From Cliona cf. orientalis (Eukaryota > Porifera > Demospongiae > Clionaida > Clionaidae), in the NCBI GenBank assembly GCA_963930775.1, contig OZ005689.1, positions 22,070,058 to 22,134,057 on the forward strand: DNA of 64,000 nucleotides. The letters run 5' to 3'. Below, piece by piece: positions 1-10,626 of the stretch (the stretch's first letter is position 1; each line of letters starts with the position of its first letter). A program made the translations under genes and the position numbers. The notes under the pieces were generated by a model. The model made no database searches. It saw only the letters and a program-made list of their open reading frames with translations, and was not told the DNA's origin.

Positions 1-193
1 ATTAACCGCACTAGCCAGCCGTTGCCAGCGCTATATATACGCACTTGATCAATGGCGTCACTATGATATATCATCATGTATATATATAGCATATAGCCAT
101 AAATGGTTAAACGGCTAAAATACACCAAATCAGTTTAAAAAACAATAGAATGTCCAGATGGGATTTGCTCATCAGATCTGCAGAATGACATAG

Positions 194-238
<45 letters not shown>

Positions 239-1379
239 GTGAAGTAAGCGAGTGAAACAAGAAAGAGAGAATGGTGAAGTAAGTGAGTGAAACGAGAAAG
301 AGAGAGAATGGTGGGGTAAGAGTGTATGAATGGAAGGTCTGTATGCAATATGTTACTAGTAGCAATATCTACCTGTAGTGAATAAATCTGACTGACACAT
401 CAAGATTGGTGTTGGATGCAGTGCATTGATCCAAGATCTATACTCCAAGCCTGTTTAAAAAAAGATAGTCATTTATGAGATACATGATTCTCATCTTGGT
501 GCATAATACAAATTACCATGATATTATTATAGCACAAACTTTTGGTTAGTAAGGGCTAATAATTTGTATTGGGAAAGAAATTTCTGAATCAATTTCGCCA
601 ACAGGCAGAACTACCCTACAGGAGATAGTGGGAGCTAACGAACGTTATGGCATGTGCTCTTGCTCCAATGCTTTACTACTTCTGTCTTTGTCTTCTCCTT
701 GATCTTGTTGTACTAGGTAGCTATAGCCCCTCACTTCTAGCTCACTACGTACACAATTTAATCGGCTTTCACAATCTGGGAAAAAAGACGGCAGTTCTAT
801 GACAGGAGCACTACAGGATCAAGCAGGTCCCAGGGTATACATGTAAGTATGAGTACCAACTTCAAGCTCAGTTAGAGATCAAGAAAGAATGCAGAGGTAC
901 TACTAGTTGCTACTGCTTGCTTCACAACATGTAAAAATTTAATGTGATAAAAATTCAATACCAGCCGATAGGCATTGGTGGACTCGTGGTATACTTCACT
1001 TAGCAAAAGTATATTGATGCATATTACATATACCTGAGTCAATCCAGAGGGTTTGAATAACATCATAATTGCTACAAAGTCCTCGCCAGCTACAGTACAT
1101 GTAGAGATTGGTAAAATTATGATGATAGTAGCAATCATAATACTTGTTTAAATATACCTGAGTTTTTCCAGATTTCTTTTATACACTGAAACCAATTCAG
1201 ATAGCCACAATGTCATACCTATATTTACATGATCATCATAGTGACAGCAGGTGTTGTATACCCTGGCCAAATTGAGCTACCTTCGAGTAATATCATAATG
1301 CAGGTGAAACCCTCGAACCAGGCTTGCACATTGCTGCCGAACTGTCCAATATACATACAGATGGGCCTACATGATATGT
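1..1379. other. Gene-free stretch with a (GA)n microsatellite
   Basis: No coding region is supported. A perfect GA microsatellite lies at about 195-234, followed by a duplicated ~50-bp segment (GAGAATGGTGAAGTAAG type) to about 320. An open frame across it on the minus strand is only the translated microsatellite. The rest is AT-rich unique sequence in which I see nothing. Confidence 0.6.
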
Positions 1380-1859
1380 AGATACCTATAGCAAGAAATA
1401 AACGAGTGATAGTCTGGTATTCACGTTATCAGCCACTTACAGGGTTAGCCTGGCAGTGCCATGGTGTTTTAACCTCTACGATCCAACATGAGATACGCAC
1501 CGGGAATCCAATCTATTGAAAATAAAACTGTACACTACGTATATGTAGATACCTGAGCAAGAAATGAACGAGTGACAGTCTGGTATTCACCACTTACAGG
1601 GTTAGCCTGGCAGTGCCACGGTGTTTAAACCTCTACGATCCGACACGAGATACGCACCGGGAATCCAATCTGTTGAAAATAAAACTGTACACTACGTATA
1701 TGTAGATACCTGAGCAAGAAATAAACGAGTGACAGTCTGGTATTCACGTTATCAGCCACTTACAGGGTTAGCCTGGCACACGGTGTTTAAACCTCTACGA
1801 TCCGACATGAGATACGCACCGGGAATCCAATCTGTTGAAAATAAAACTGTACGCAACGT
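1380..1859. repeat. Three-copy tandem repeat, ~160-bp unit
   Basis: Three head-to-tail copies start at about 1380, 1547 and 1704, each beginning AGATACCT and containing ACGAGTGACAGTCTGGTATT and CCTCTACGATCCGACATGAG. Units are 167, 157 and 156 bp; length differences are small internal deletions (one copy lacks GTTATCAGC, another lacks part of GGCAGTGCC). Divergence is low, so the expansion is recent. Confidence 0.9.
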
Positions 1860-2887
1860 ATACAGTAGTTTCCTCGCTAAACACCGGCCGAAGAGATACC
1901 AGTCATGATCGATCACAGAGACTCAGGGAGAGAACTTGCCACCGAGCTGGTCAGAATTTGAATCCATGTAGTCACGTGTCGTGTTGCACGTATGCGTGTG
2001 CGCGTTATTCATTATTAATAAAATTATTAAAAATTTTAATTTTAATGGAAGCGCGCGCCGTGACAAGACTGCAAAATTTGGCGCGAACGTGTGACCGCGA
2101 ATCCTCGGCCAGACAATGCATGCTCGAGGACAGATGGATGCCTCTAAAGGAGTCCGGCGAGAAGAAAGCGCGAAATAGTATCAAGCAGAGACTACTAAAG
2201 ACAGCAGAACGAAGTTGAGCAAGTTCCACAATAATTATTATGAGTAGTAGTTCAGGAGCTTCAAGTGTGTTGTAGCTATACAGTGGCTGTATCATGTATA
2301 TATGTAGCATGCTTTGTTGTATACCAATGTTAATTATGCCCCACCCACCTACACAGGAAACTTGCAAGTGTACCAAACCAAGTACGCTTCATGAAAGTTC
2401 TCTGCTAGTATGAAGTTTATTGTCAGAGTTAAGTATTATATTCCTTGGCTACATGCATTAGTAGCGATGATAGTGGCAAAATTATGCTAGTTATGACAAA
2501 ATGTTGTGCTAAACATTCACAATGCATTGTGTGTGGGTAGAGAGAATAAAGTAAGCATGTTCAGTTGACAACAGCAGACTCTATTGCTTGTCCGTGGAAC
2601 AGCAAAATGCTACACCAAGTATTACCCCCCAAATAGCACCCGCGGTCGATGTCAGGAGGGGGGTGTGCAATCATCCGCCAGTGACAAGTCCTGCAAAAAG
2701 AACATCATCATCATCCTTACTTAGTATTTTAAGTGGAGGCCTAGGGTTGTACTTCTTTCATTCATTAGTATACTGACTCGCACATATAACTAGACACCAA
2801 ATTATGTGTAATACAGATCCTAGGGTGTGCTTCATTTTGAATTTATTATTGTGGAATACGGAATGTTATTACATGTGCCTAGTATTA
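1860..2887. other. Gene-free stretch, short open frames only
   Basis: Open frames of 60-130 codons exist (1835-2218 plus, 2005-2376 minus, 2588-2776 plus) but none shows a recognisable domain, splice structure or codon pattern. The 2040-2215 part is locally more GC-rich and could be a first exon or promoter of an unseen gene; this is not supported further. Confidence 0.4.
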
Positions 2888-3660
2888 CTAGCACTGTGGT
2901 TGGCTGAAACGGGTTTGGACAACAGTCTTTGAACCTGTGTACGGCTGATTACAAGCTGGTAAGCATAATATTTCCTAGTACAGTATGGGCGGTGTACATG
3001 TATGTTTGATCATATGTGTGAGGAATGTGAATTATAGGTAACAAACTAGCACTATAATTGGCTGAAACAGGTTTGGGCATTATGATAGTCTTTGAACCTG
3101 TGTACGGCTGATTACATGCTGGTATACACCTGTAATTTCCTGGTACTGTGTGTGTGTGTTTGATTTCATATAGAGGATGATTGAACCATAGGTACGTTGT
3201 GGTTAGCTAATTAAATCTAACAATAAGCTTTTATGTTTAGAACTAGCACTGTGGTTGGCTGAAACGGGTTTGGACAATAGTCTTTGAACCTGTGTACGGC
3301 TGATTACATGCTGGTAAGCATAATATTTCCTAGTACAGTATGGGCAGTGTACGGTTGATCATATAAAGTGAGGGATGTGAATGAATTATAGGTAATCAAC
3401 TAGCAGTATAATTGGCTGAAACGGGTTGGACATTATGATAGTCTTTGAACCTGTGTACGGCTAATTACATGCTGGTATACACCTATAATTTCCTGGTACT
3501 GTGTGTGTGTTTGATTTCATACTGATATAGAGGATGATTGAACCATAGGTACGTCATGGCTAGCTAATTGAATATATAAGCTTTATGTTTAGAACTAGCA
3601 CTGATTGGCTGAAACGGGTTTGGACAATAGTTTTTGAACCTGTGTACAGCTGATTACATG
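2888..3660. repeat. Alternating A-B-A-B-A higher-order tandem repeat
   Basis: Five monomers start CTAGCA at 2888, 3046, 3243, 3400 and 3595. All share GGCTGAAACGGGTTTGGACA and TCTTTGAACCTGTGTACGG. Monomers 1, 3 and 5 (type A) carry GTAAGCATAATATTTCCTAG; monomers 2 and 4 (type B) carry an extra ATTATGAT and GGTATACACCT. Spacing alternates about 157 and 196 bp, so the true unit is a ~353-bp dimer. The last monomer is truncated at about 3660. Confidence 0.9.
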
Positions 3661-4110
3661 AAACCAGGATGAATGAATGAATGAGGGCCTCCCCTCCCAT
3701 TAAATGATAATAATATGTATATGCTGATATGTTTCAAGATGCATAAATTATTGGTGTTCGTGTTTGCAGACTGCCATTCATACTTCTTCTCTAGGCACTG
3801 AATACATGACCCTCATCTGGGGGAAAATGCCTCTCGTTATTAAAACCTTGTTAGCACTAGGGGGTGATAGTGGGGGACTCGGTTAACAAGTCACTGCATA
3901 AATTTATCCGATGATCGGCATCTGTATGATCATGATGCTCAGACAGTGATAATTAAAAAAGTACGCTGGCTTGTCATTACCCGGTAGTACTACTAATTGG
4001 CTCATCTGAGTGCACTACAATAATACTGGTATACTATAAAATTTTACATACCATGGAGACTGGAGTCACAGATGATCAGTTCGACAATATCCAGGTAGAG
4101 AATAATCGTC
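3661..4110. other. No feature seen
   Basis: Unique AT-rich sequence between the higher-order repeat and the SINE-like segment. No domain, repeat or inverted structure was found by eye. Confidence 0.4.
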
Positions 4111-4385
4111 TTGCAAAGCAGGGACAGGTACTCAGAGGGTATTTCTATTAAGAGCACACCTATTCACAATAAGATGGATACTAAAACACTTAATGAATGT
4201 AATAGGCCGGCTTTCCGGCAAATCGGGCTGGATCATACCGTCATTGACTCCTGCGTGGATATAATGACAATGGTTGGTAGAGGTAGCTCAAAACATGGGG
4301 TGACTCGGGGGGGGGGGGGGATCGAACCTGACTCGGCAGAGCAGCCGCGTCATTTAATAGCTGAGCCTCACTGGTGGTGATCAGA
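4111..4385 (-). repeat. tRNA-like SINE candidate
   Basis: Read on the minus strand from about 4385 downwards, the sequence has an A-box-like GAGGCTCAGC and, after about 35 bases, a good RNA polymerase III B box GGTTCGATCCC followed by a C tract (4308-4322) and GAGTCACCCC. It does not fold as a complete tRNA because the acceptor arms do not pair and the T-arm is disrupted by the homopolymer. A tRNA-derived SINE head with a non-tRNA body down to about 4111 is the best explanation; the tail end is not defined. Confidence 0.4.
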
Positions 4386-4579
4386 TATCTTCTCTGTGAG
4401 TCTGACTGACGTCGACAGTATGCGTAGCGTCTGAATGCAAGAAAGATCTTCGTGAAGCGAAGGTAATGTCGAATTTTAATGTCATAGCTCCACGATGAAA
4501 CTATAACCTAGCCCCACCCCCTCCCAGCTGGAGGGAGAGGGCGGGGCTAGGACCAGCAGGGAATGGGAGGGGCAGGTAC

Positions 4580-4841
4580 TAGCTAATAAGGGTTTGATAT
4601 AAGCATTTATTTATAGCAAGCATATACCATATGAGATTGAAATAAGAGTGTTATTGACTCCAGCTTATACCCTCTAACAATATAAGAGTGTTATTGGCTC
4701 CAGCTTATATCCTTCTAACCATATAAGCTAGCTTAAAACAAGCTTATGTCACTATCACATATAAGCGGACTTATAACAGCAGAATAACAAACATATACTA
4801 CCATACATATACTAGCTTATACTCAGTTTTTTACAGTGTAT
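4580..4841 (-). mobile_element. Solo EnSpm/CACTA-like terminus with subterminal repeats
   Basis: The right edge reads, on the minus strand, CACTGTAAAAAACTGAG, the CACTG-plus-A-tract form typical of EnSpm/CACTA termini. Internal to it are repeated AGCTTATA / TATAAGCT words (at about 4668, 4709, 4727, 4740, 4760, 4813), two of them inside a duplicated TATAAGAGTGTTATTG unit at about 4644 and 4682. No matching left end is nearby, so this is a solo or truncated copy. Family assignment is inference from the terminus and subterminal repeats. Confidence 0.45.
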
Positions 4842-5239
4842 AATAGTGCTTTCTCCATTTGCACCGGATCTGTTCTATTCATACTCGAACAAACCATTGC
4901 CCGAATTTATTTACTTTTTATTTAACACCGAACGGCGATATTAATAATTATTTTGGGCCGTTCGGATAATTAGAGCAAGTACAGTAAGAAGACAGTCCCA
5001 CCTATCCACCCCACCTTCTAGTCATATAACACCGTCATAATACTGAATAGAATTGCTAACTATAATCACTATCACTGCCTATCTATGTAGACCGGCAGAG
5101 CTCAACAGCAGCAGCTCAGTCCTGCCTGAGGGAGCCCTCAGCCTTTAGCTGTCTGAAGACTCAGAGGGTCGAGAGAGATAGAACAGAGAAGGTAAATACA
5201 GAGTTATGAGCATACATACACAGACAATTTGACATGCAT
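4842..5239. other. Gene-free stretch with one perfect hairpin
   Basis: A perfect 9-bp inverted repeat CCGAACGGC (4928-4936) / GCCGTTCGG (4957-4965) with a 20-bp AT-rich loop is the only structure noted. No coding region is supported. Confidence 0.5.
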
Positions 5240-5700
5240 GTGATCGGATTTGGGAAAACACTCTGTAACGAATTTTTTCTGAAAATTGACTTTGATGTAT
5301 GGTTGATAAGCTCTACCATAGAGCTGATCCGGGTTCATATTTCAGGCCAATTGCTCGCTTCGTTGTGGAGATACAGTGCTTTGTTTGAGATTGTGCAACA
5401 CCCCCAATAATCAAGAAATTACACTCCAAAGGCGTTGCTATGCACGCGTATGGCATTTCCGCATACTACGTATGAACTGGAGATCCATTAAACGGCCCTG
5501 GGCGGGGCTGTTCGAAATGAATGTAAAGATCGAGCAAGGGTCAAATTTCGTTGTCTAAAACGACAGCCAATTATTCTTCAATGCCCAAGAAGCTTACAAG
5601 GTAAGCTAACTTACAGTAGTTCAATGATTCTAGCTGTATTTAGATAGGCCGCTGGCGGGAATTCTTATTAGCACCCATAGCAATGGGCTCCGGTGTCACA
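5240..5700 (+). mobile_element. Family-1 MITE, left half only
   Basis: Starts with the family-1 terminus GTGATCGGATTTGGGAAAAC and follows the full copy at 26223-26889 through GATAAGCTCTACCATAGAGC, CACGCGTATGGC and GATGCCCAAGAAGC, then stops matching after the conserved CCCATAGCAATGGGCTCCG at about 5690. The right half and right terminus are missing. Confidence 0.8.
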
Positions 5701-5814
5701 AAATTTTGGGTACCATGGGTTTCCCCAAAGCGTGGTGCAATGGCGGACTACTTTTTCATAATTATAGCACTATGCATGCATGCAGTGCGCATGGCAACAC
5801 TTGTAAGTTATCTC

Positions 5815-5911
5815 ATGTCTGCCACGTGGCAAAACCTGTAGGCTTTCTCATGTTTTGCCACGTGGCAAAACTTATAGGATTTCTTGTTTTACCGCATGGC
5901 AAAACATAAGT
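5815..5911. repeat. Three ~35-bp repeats centred on a CACGTG palindrome
   Basis: Three tandem units read TGCCACGTGGCAAAACCTG, TTGCCACGTGGCAAAACTT and TTACCGCATGGCAAAACAT. The first two contain the palindrome GCCACGTGGC, which includes an E-box CACGTG; the third has decayed at the centre. This could be a small regulatory array or just a palindromic microrepeat. Confidence 0.6.
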
Positions 5912-6557
5912 TTTCTCGTTTCTGTGCTGTATCAGCTAATAAAATCGGCAAGTTCTGACAGTGAAGGTGGTGCTAGCACCAGTGGACAGACAAAATGGCC
6001 AATATTGTCATAGGATAGTAGTAAGCACTGAGTTGGCTATAGACAATTATGGGAAAGTGAATTCACCTGGCTTATACCAGTTGAGACTGATGGTCTAGTT
6101 ACAGGCATGCATGCTGTGTAGGCTTTGTCAGCGACACAAAACAAAAATAAGTACAATCACTCACCTGTTTGGAACTCTACTCCGTGTATTTCTTTTCGTA
6201 AAGATGCCCTTGGACGTCATGCTAACAGTGATCAACATAAAAACAGTGGAACTTGAGAGCAACCGAGTTGCAGCTGAGAGAGATGGAGGAATTGCCTAAG
6301 CATTCCAATTACAAGTTACCATACAACATAAAGCTGTCAAGGGTGCTATGCAGTGTTTGTATTGGTTGGTAAATCTGAAGTTTCACACACGACAAAGTAT
6401 GGCAGCGCTGTGCAACATTATATGGGTTGTGACTACTCAGGTGGTGTAAGGACTGGGACGAAGTTTAATTTTTATTTTTCATCAATTTTGTTGCTTAATA
6501 TCTCTTTACCTGTATATCATATGTTTATGGAACTTGTTGCATAAGACACTTCAACCC
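5912..6557. other. No feature seen left of the MULE insertion
   Basis: AT-rich sequence with short open frames only and no recognisable domain. It is the left host flank of the Mutator-like element. Confidence 0.4.
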
Positions 6558-6566
6558 TCCCAGAAC
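6558..6566. repeat. Left 9-bp target-site duplication of the MULE
   Basis: TCCCAGAAC here is repeated exactly at 14975-14983, in direct orientation, immediately outside the two ends of the inverted repeats. A 9-bp duplication is characteristic of Mutator-like elements. Confidence 0.92.
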
Positions 6567-6651
6567 GGGTGTCTGTATTCGGTGGAATGGAATCATGGAA
6601 TGGAATGGTGGAATGGAACGGTGGAATAGTGGAACGACCACGCCCACCGGG
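6567..6651 (+). repeat. Left terminal inverted repeat of the MULE
   Basis: Begins GGGTGTCTGTATTCGG, continues as GGAATGG-type short repeats and ends CCACGCCCACCGGG. It is the reverse complement of 14877-14974 apart from a ~13-bp length difference. Confidence 0.9.
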
Positions 6652-8844
6652 AGTTGGTCCAAGTGCGCATGCGCGGTCTTCCTTCTATCCACGTTCTCGT
6701 GTGCTCTGAAAAGAAGGGTTGTTGAGTTGTGTATCTTCTCCCTGCGGCTCTTCTTAGCGTCATCATGGCATACACTGGGAAAGGAACAGCTCATAGTCCA
6801 ATTCTTTTGGACCCTACGCCATCTTCACCTGTCAAAGTTCAAGTTGGACAGCGATTTGAGTAAGTTGCTTGCAGCCATCATTTGCGACTACCTAGAATCA
6901 GCGACGCTTACATGGCTCGATAAGCCCTCTTACGTGTATAATATATGGATAGCTTTAGCCTATTTGTTTATTATTATTTTTTGGCATACAGATTGTGGCT
7001 ATGGCTGTGATTGTGTCTTAATTTAATCATTAATTGTATATGACAGGAAACTAGCAAAGTCGATCGCTTCTGATGCCGTCAGGGATTCAGACGTGGACTC
7101 CATGCCTTCTCCCACACCAAGGTAACCATATCCTTTCTTTGGTTGTATTTGTTTCTATGTTGGTGTGTGCATCCCCACTGATTTTACTATTATATTTGCG
7201 AGCAAATTTTATGATCAAGTATCGGATACCCCATCTGGGACCGTATAATTCACCCTGTTATCTGTGAATTCCCCCTGATCTGAGATATGTGTGCGAGGTC
7301 TAATCTCCAAGTTTATCCCCATGTGTTTTGGGGGGGGGGTGCATAGTTTTAGACAGTTGATTATAAATACGGGCAAACTGTCAGAGGAGTGTAACCACTT
7401 AGGTCTACCCTGCTCTGCTAGACCTCCATATTCTTGTAAAGTGCATGAGTATGATCAAGTTGTGTTTGCATACAGGGAGACTCCCTTGGTGATCTCTTCA
7501 CCAGAAGTGAGGTCTTCCCCAGAAATGAGGTAAGCTTTCTTTGAACATGATTTTTCTTTGTACAGCTGTTTAATGCTATGTGATCACTAATGTAGAGATG
7601 CAGATGAGTCAAGCATGGATTCTGAAGTGAAGTATGAAGCCAGCAATTCAGGTAGGTAGTCTTTGGGGCACACGGGAATATGATGATTAGCCCAGCCATC
7701 TGCATGCCTCTGTGGCATCAGTCCTTTCTGAAGCCTTAGAAGCAATGATTTGCTAAATTGTTCGAAGGTGTAGTAAAATTAATGGTGCAATTCAACTTTT
7801 ATAGTCAAATGATGCCTAAAATGTGATCAGATTTGCTCCTAAAAAATAAATAACCCTGTATATACTGCAACTATATTTTGTATTTATTTAGATTGTGGTA
7901 AGAGTATTGATACAAGCAGTGATGAGGAAAGCAATGAAAGCAGTGATGAAGACATGATGTAAGTGACAAGACATTCAAATACAATCCCGGAAGAGCATTT
8001 TGAACATGATAATTATGCTGCACCCCCTTTCTGCATGCTAGCATTGGGCAAAGCTGGGGAAGGGGCATATATTTGTGAGATCGTGACCATCACCAACTGA
8101 CAAATGCCTTAAGGGTGAGCGATCTCTCTGTACTTTTTTTGCCTGTTTGATGGGCAAGACTCAAGGAAAATGTGACAAGTATAGCTAGAATGCTAGCTGC
8201 AACTACTGTTTATTTTTATTTTGATGCTATGCTTAGTACCAGCTATTATTACTACTACCTACATGTAAAACTCGTAATTTCACGTAATACTATGTACATT
8301 GTTATACTTGGCTATTTGCAGGAATTCGCTTGGAGTCCCTATTTTTGAGAAGCCACCCTCCAAGTATTCGGCCATGAGAATAATGAAGATTCTGCTTAGC
8401 CAGTCACTTGATGAACAAAGAATAGCGTACAAGCGGCCAATAGAAGTCCAGTCATCCTCTACATTTGTCGTAGACCTAACAAAATTAGCCCATCCTGATG
8501 ATATAAAGAAGGACTCCTATGGAAGATGGTTACATAAGGGGTCTCACAATGACGTGTTCAGGTGCTCCTATGGCAAGGATGGTGATGTTAACATTGAAAA
8601 AACTGCTCCTGGTGCAACGGGTCAAAATGTGTATTATTTACGTCGACTTCACTGTGTCCATCCGTCTCATAGCGATTTCAGAAGGATCTTAGCATTTATT
8701 TGTGGTACGTCTAATGTATATAAATTACTGTCAGATATGATGAGCTATGATATTATGTATATTATAATATCTGAATTTAGCCAGTGCAGTGTTAGTAGAT
8801 TTTAAGATAAGTAGATTAGGACCTGATGCTGTTAGGAATGCAAA

Positions 8845-8870
8845 GTTTGGGGGGGGGGGGGGGGGGGGTG
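8845..8870. repeat. Poly-G tract in MULE intron 6
   Basis: A run of about 20 G at 8849-8868. Similar G or C runs occur at 4308, 7328, 11026-11047 and in several short elements; exact lengths are likely unreliable. Confidence 0.6.
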
Positions 8871-9784
8871 TATGAGTTGGTTGTGCCATGCCCAGGCTCT
8901 TTATGAAACGCTGCAGTGGTGCTGGATTTCACATGCAACTATTTTAAGCTTATGTGCTGGTGGTATTGTTTGTGTGTATGTGCATAGAATGTGTGCCAAT
9001 ACTATGATGTTGGTCTTAAGGTATTCAAATTCAAGACTCCACTGTATTGTTGTGTCCTTGTCTTTTGGTCCAAGTTCTCAGCATATCTTGAGAAAGTTCG
9101 GGTGTGTTACTGTCAAAAAATATCAACTTCCTAGTACACACTCTCAACCAGATATTAAACTTAGAGTGACCCCGTGATTTCCTGCAGTGCTCATAGGCCT
9201 TGCCAAATGATTCAAAGCGTGATGAAGCCAGTTTTACAAGTAGCTCAGATGCCTAGATTTCCAGCTTTTACGCTGACAGATGATAGACATAACCTATTGC
9301 TTTCCCCTTGTGCAGCATGCAAGGTCAGGATTATGAGGTTAAGGTGTGGGCCCCTTCCCCCTTAGGATTGACAGATGATAGTCATACCTGGACCCAGCTG
9401 AAGACCAATAGGTGGTTCAAAGTTTATGCTAAAATTAGTAGTGCTGGAGTTGGAGATTAGGTAGTATTAAACCTATTACAAAATTATATTCTTGCGCGAG
9501 TACATGATCGGTTTTTCCATAGTGGGTCACATCTGTAATATACTAACCATGCAATTCTGTTGGACATCTGGCAGCTGATTATTGTAGATAGCCCGAGGGT
9601 AGGTATCAGTGTGGATTATAACGGTCGGTCATTGGCTAAAATTCGATCAACATGGCTCCATGGCCGCCCAAAACACTCCTGGTCGGACATATGGCCACCT
9701 TACCATCACTTGCCAGTATAGTTTGCAATGCGCATGTGTTCTAATACTACTGGCAGACAGTGGTCGGTAGCTGGTGGATGTTAG

Positions 9785-10099
9785 CAAGAGTATATAATAG
9801 AGAGGGAGGGAGAGTGTCCTACTTCACTATGGATCTGTGTTACAACACTTTACGGGGGTCATGACCTTTATAATGATATTCACAGGCTTGAGGCCTCAGT
9901 CCTAGCCGTTTGTGGGCATGTAGCTAAACCTCATGTACTATAGAGCACTAATGCAGGTCGTTGCAGCTGCTATGTGATGTTGTAGGACAACCTGTGAAAC
10001 CACTTTGTATGTGAATATTATTACAAAGGTCATGACCCCCGTGAAGGGTTGTAACACAGGCCCATAGTGAAGTACCTCCTTCTCTATTATATACTCTTG
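9785..10099. mobile_element. Foldback element nested in MULE intron 6
   Basis: Two ~85-bp arms are inverted: CAAGAGTATATAATAGAG at 9785 and its complement ending at 10099, both continuing through CTTCACTATGG, GTGTTACAAC and CGGGGGTCATGACCTTT. The central ~140 bp is unique. ATGTTAG directly flanks both ends (9778-9784 and 10100-10106), giving a 7-8-bp target duplication. Non-coding; mobilised in trans. A hAT origin is possible from the duplication length but is not shown. Confidence 0.8.
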
Positions 10100-10410
10100 A
10101 TGTTAGTAGCAGTAGTTTATTTAGCACCCACTTAGCTTACAACTTTCACTGCTCTGTGCTGTGGTTTGTGGTAACTGTACCTCTGCAGCTGAACATACAT
10201 GTAGCTATAGCTGTATAGCTGTGCTTGGGCATGTAAGCCATTGCTGCTACCTTCCCTTGCAAGGACACTAGCTAGTCTTATATCTGACTGTACTACGCAT
10301 AGACATGTACAATGCATATAATGTCCGATCAACAGTTAGTGATGTCTGATCAAACTGGAATAATTATTTGTCAGATCATCAACAAAAAATATAATCCACA
10401 CTGAGGCACT

Positions 10411-10626
10411 GTATTTCTTCTAAAAATTCGGCCCTTCTACTTATTCGGCACCCTTTACCGAATGATTGAAAATAGTCTCTAACTTTCGGCAAAGGTCGTC
10501 ACGCATATATGCTATAAACGGGAATAGAATGCATGCGCACGCAGACAGAATGTTGAACATTAGCCTCTAAAAATTTGGCGAAGCTAAAGCAATATTATTT
10601 TCATGCTGAATTTTTAGAAGAAATAC
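10411..10626. mobile_element. Short inverted-repeat element in MULE intron 6
   Basis: Arms GTATTTCTTCTAAAAATTCG (10411) and its near-complement ending at about 10626 enclose about 170 bp containing further TTCGGC words. Non-coding MITE-like structure; no clear target duplication seen. Confidence 0.65.

Noticed and set aside
135-365. Minus-strand open frame of 76 codons
   Set aside because: It is the translated (GA)n microsatellite (SLSLSL repeats), with no domain.
4280-4385. Genuine tRNA gene on the minus strand
   Set aside because: B box is good but acceptor and T-arm do not pair and no anticodon arm folds; kept only as a SINE head.
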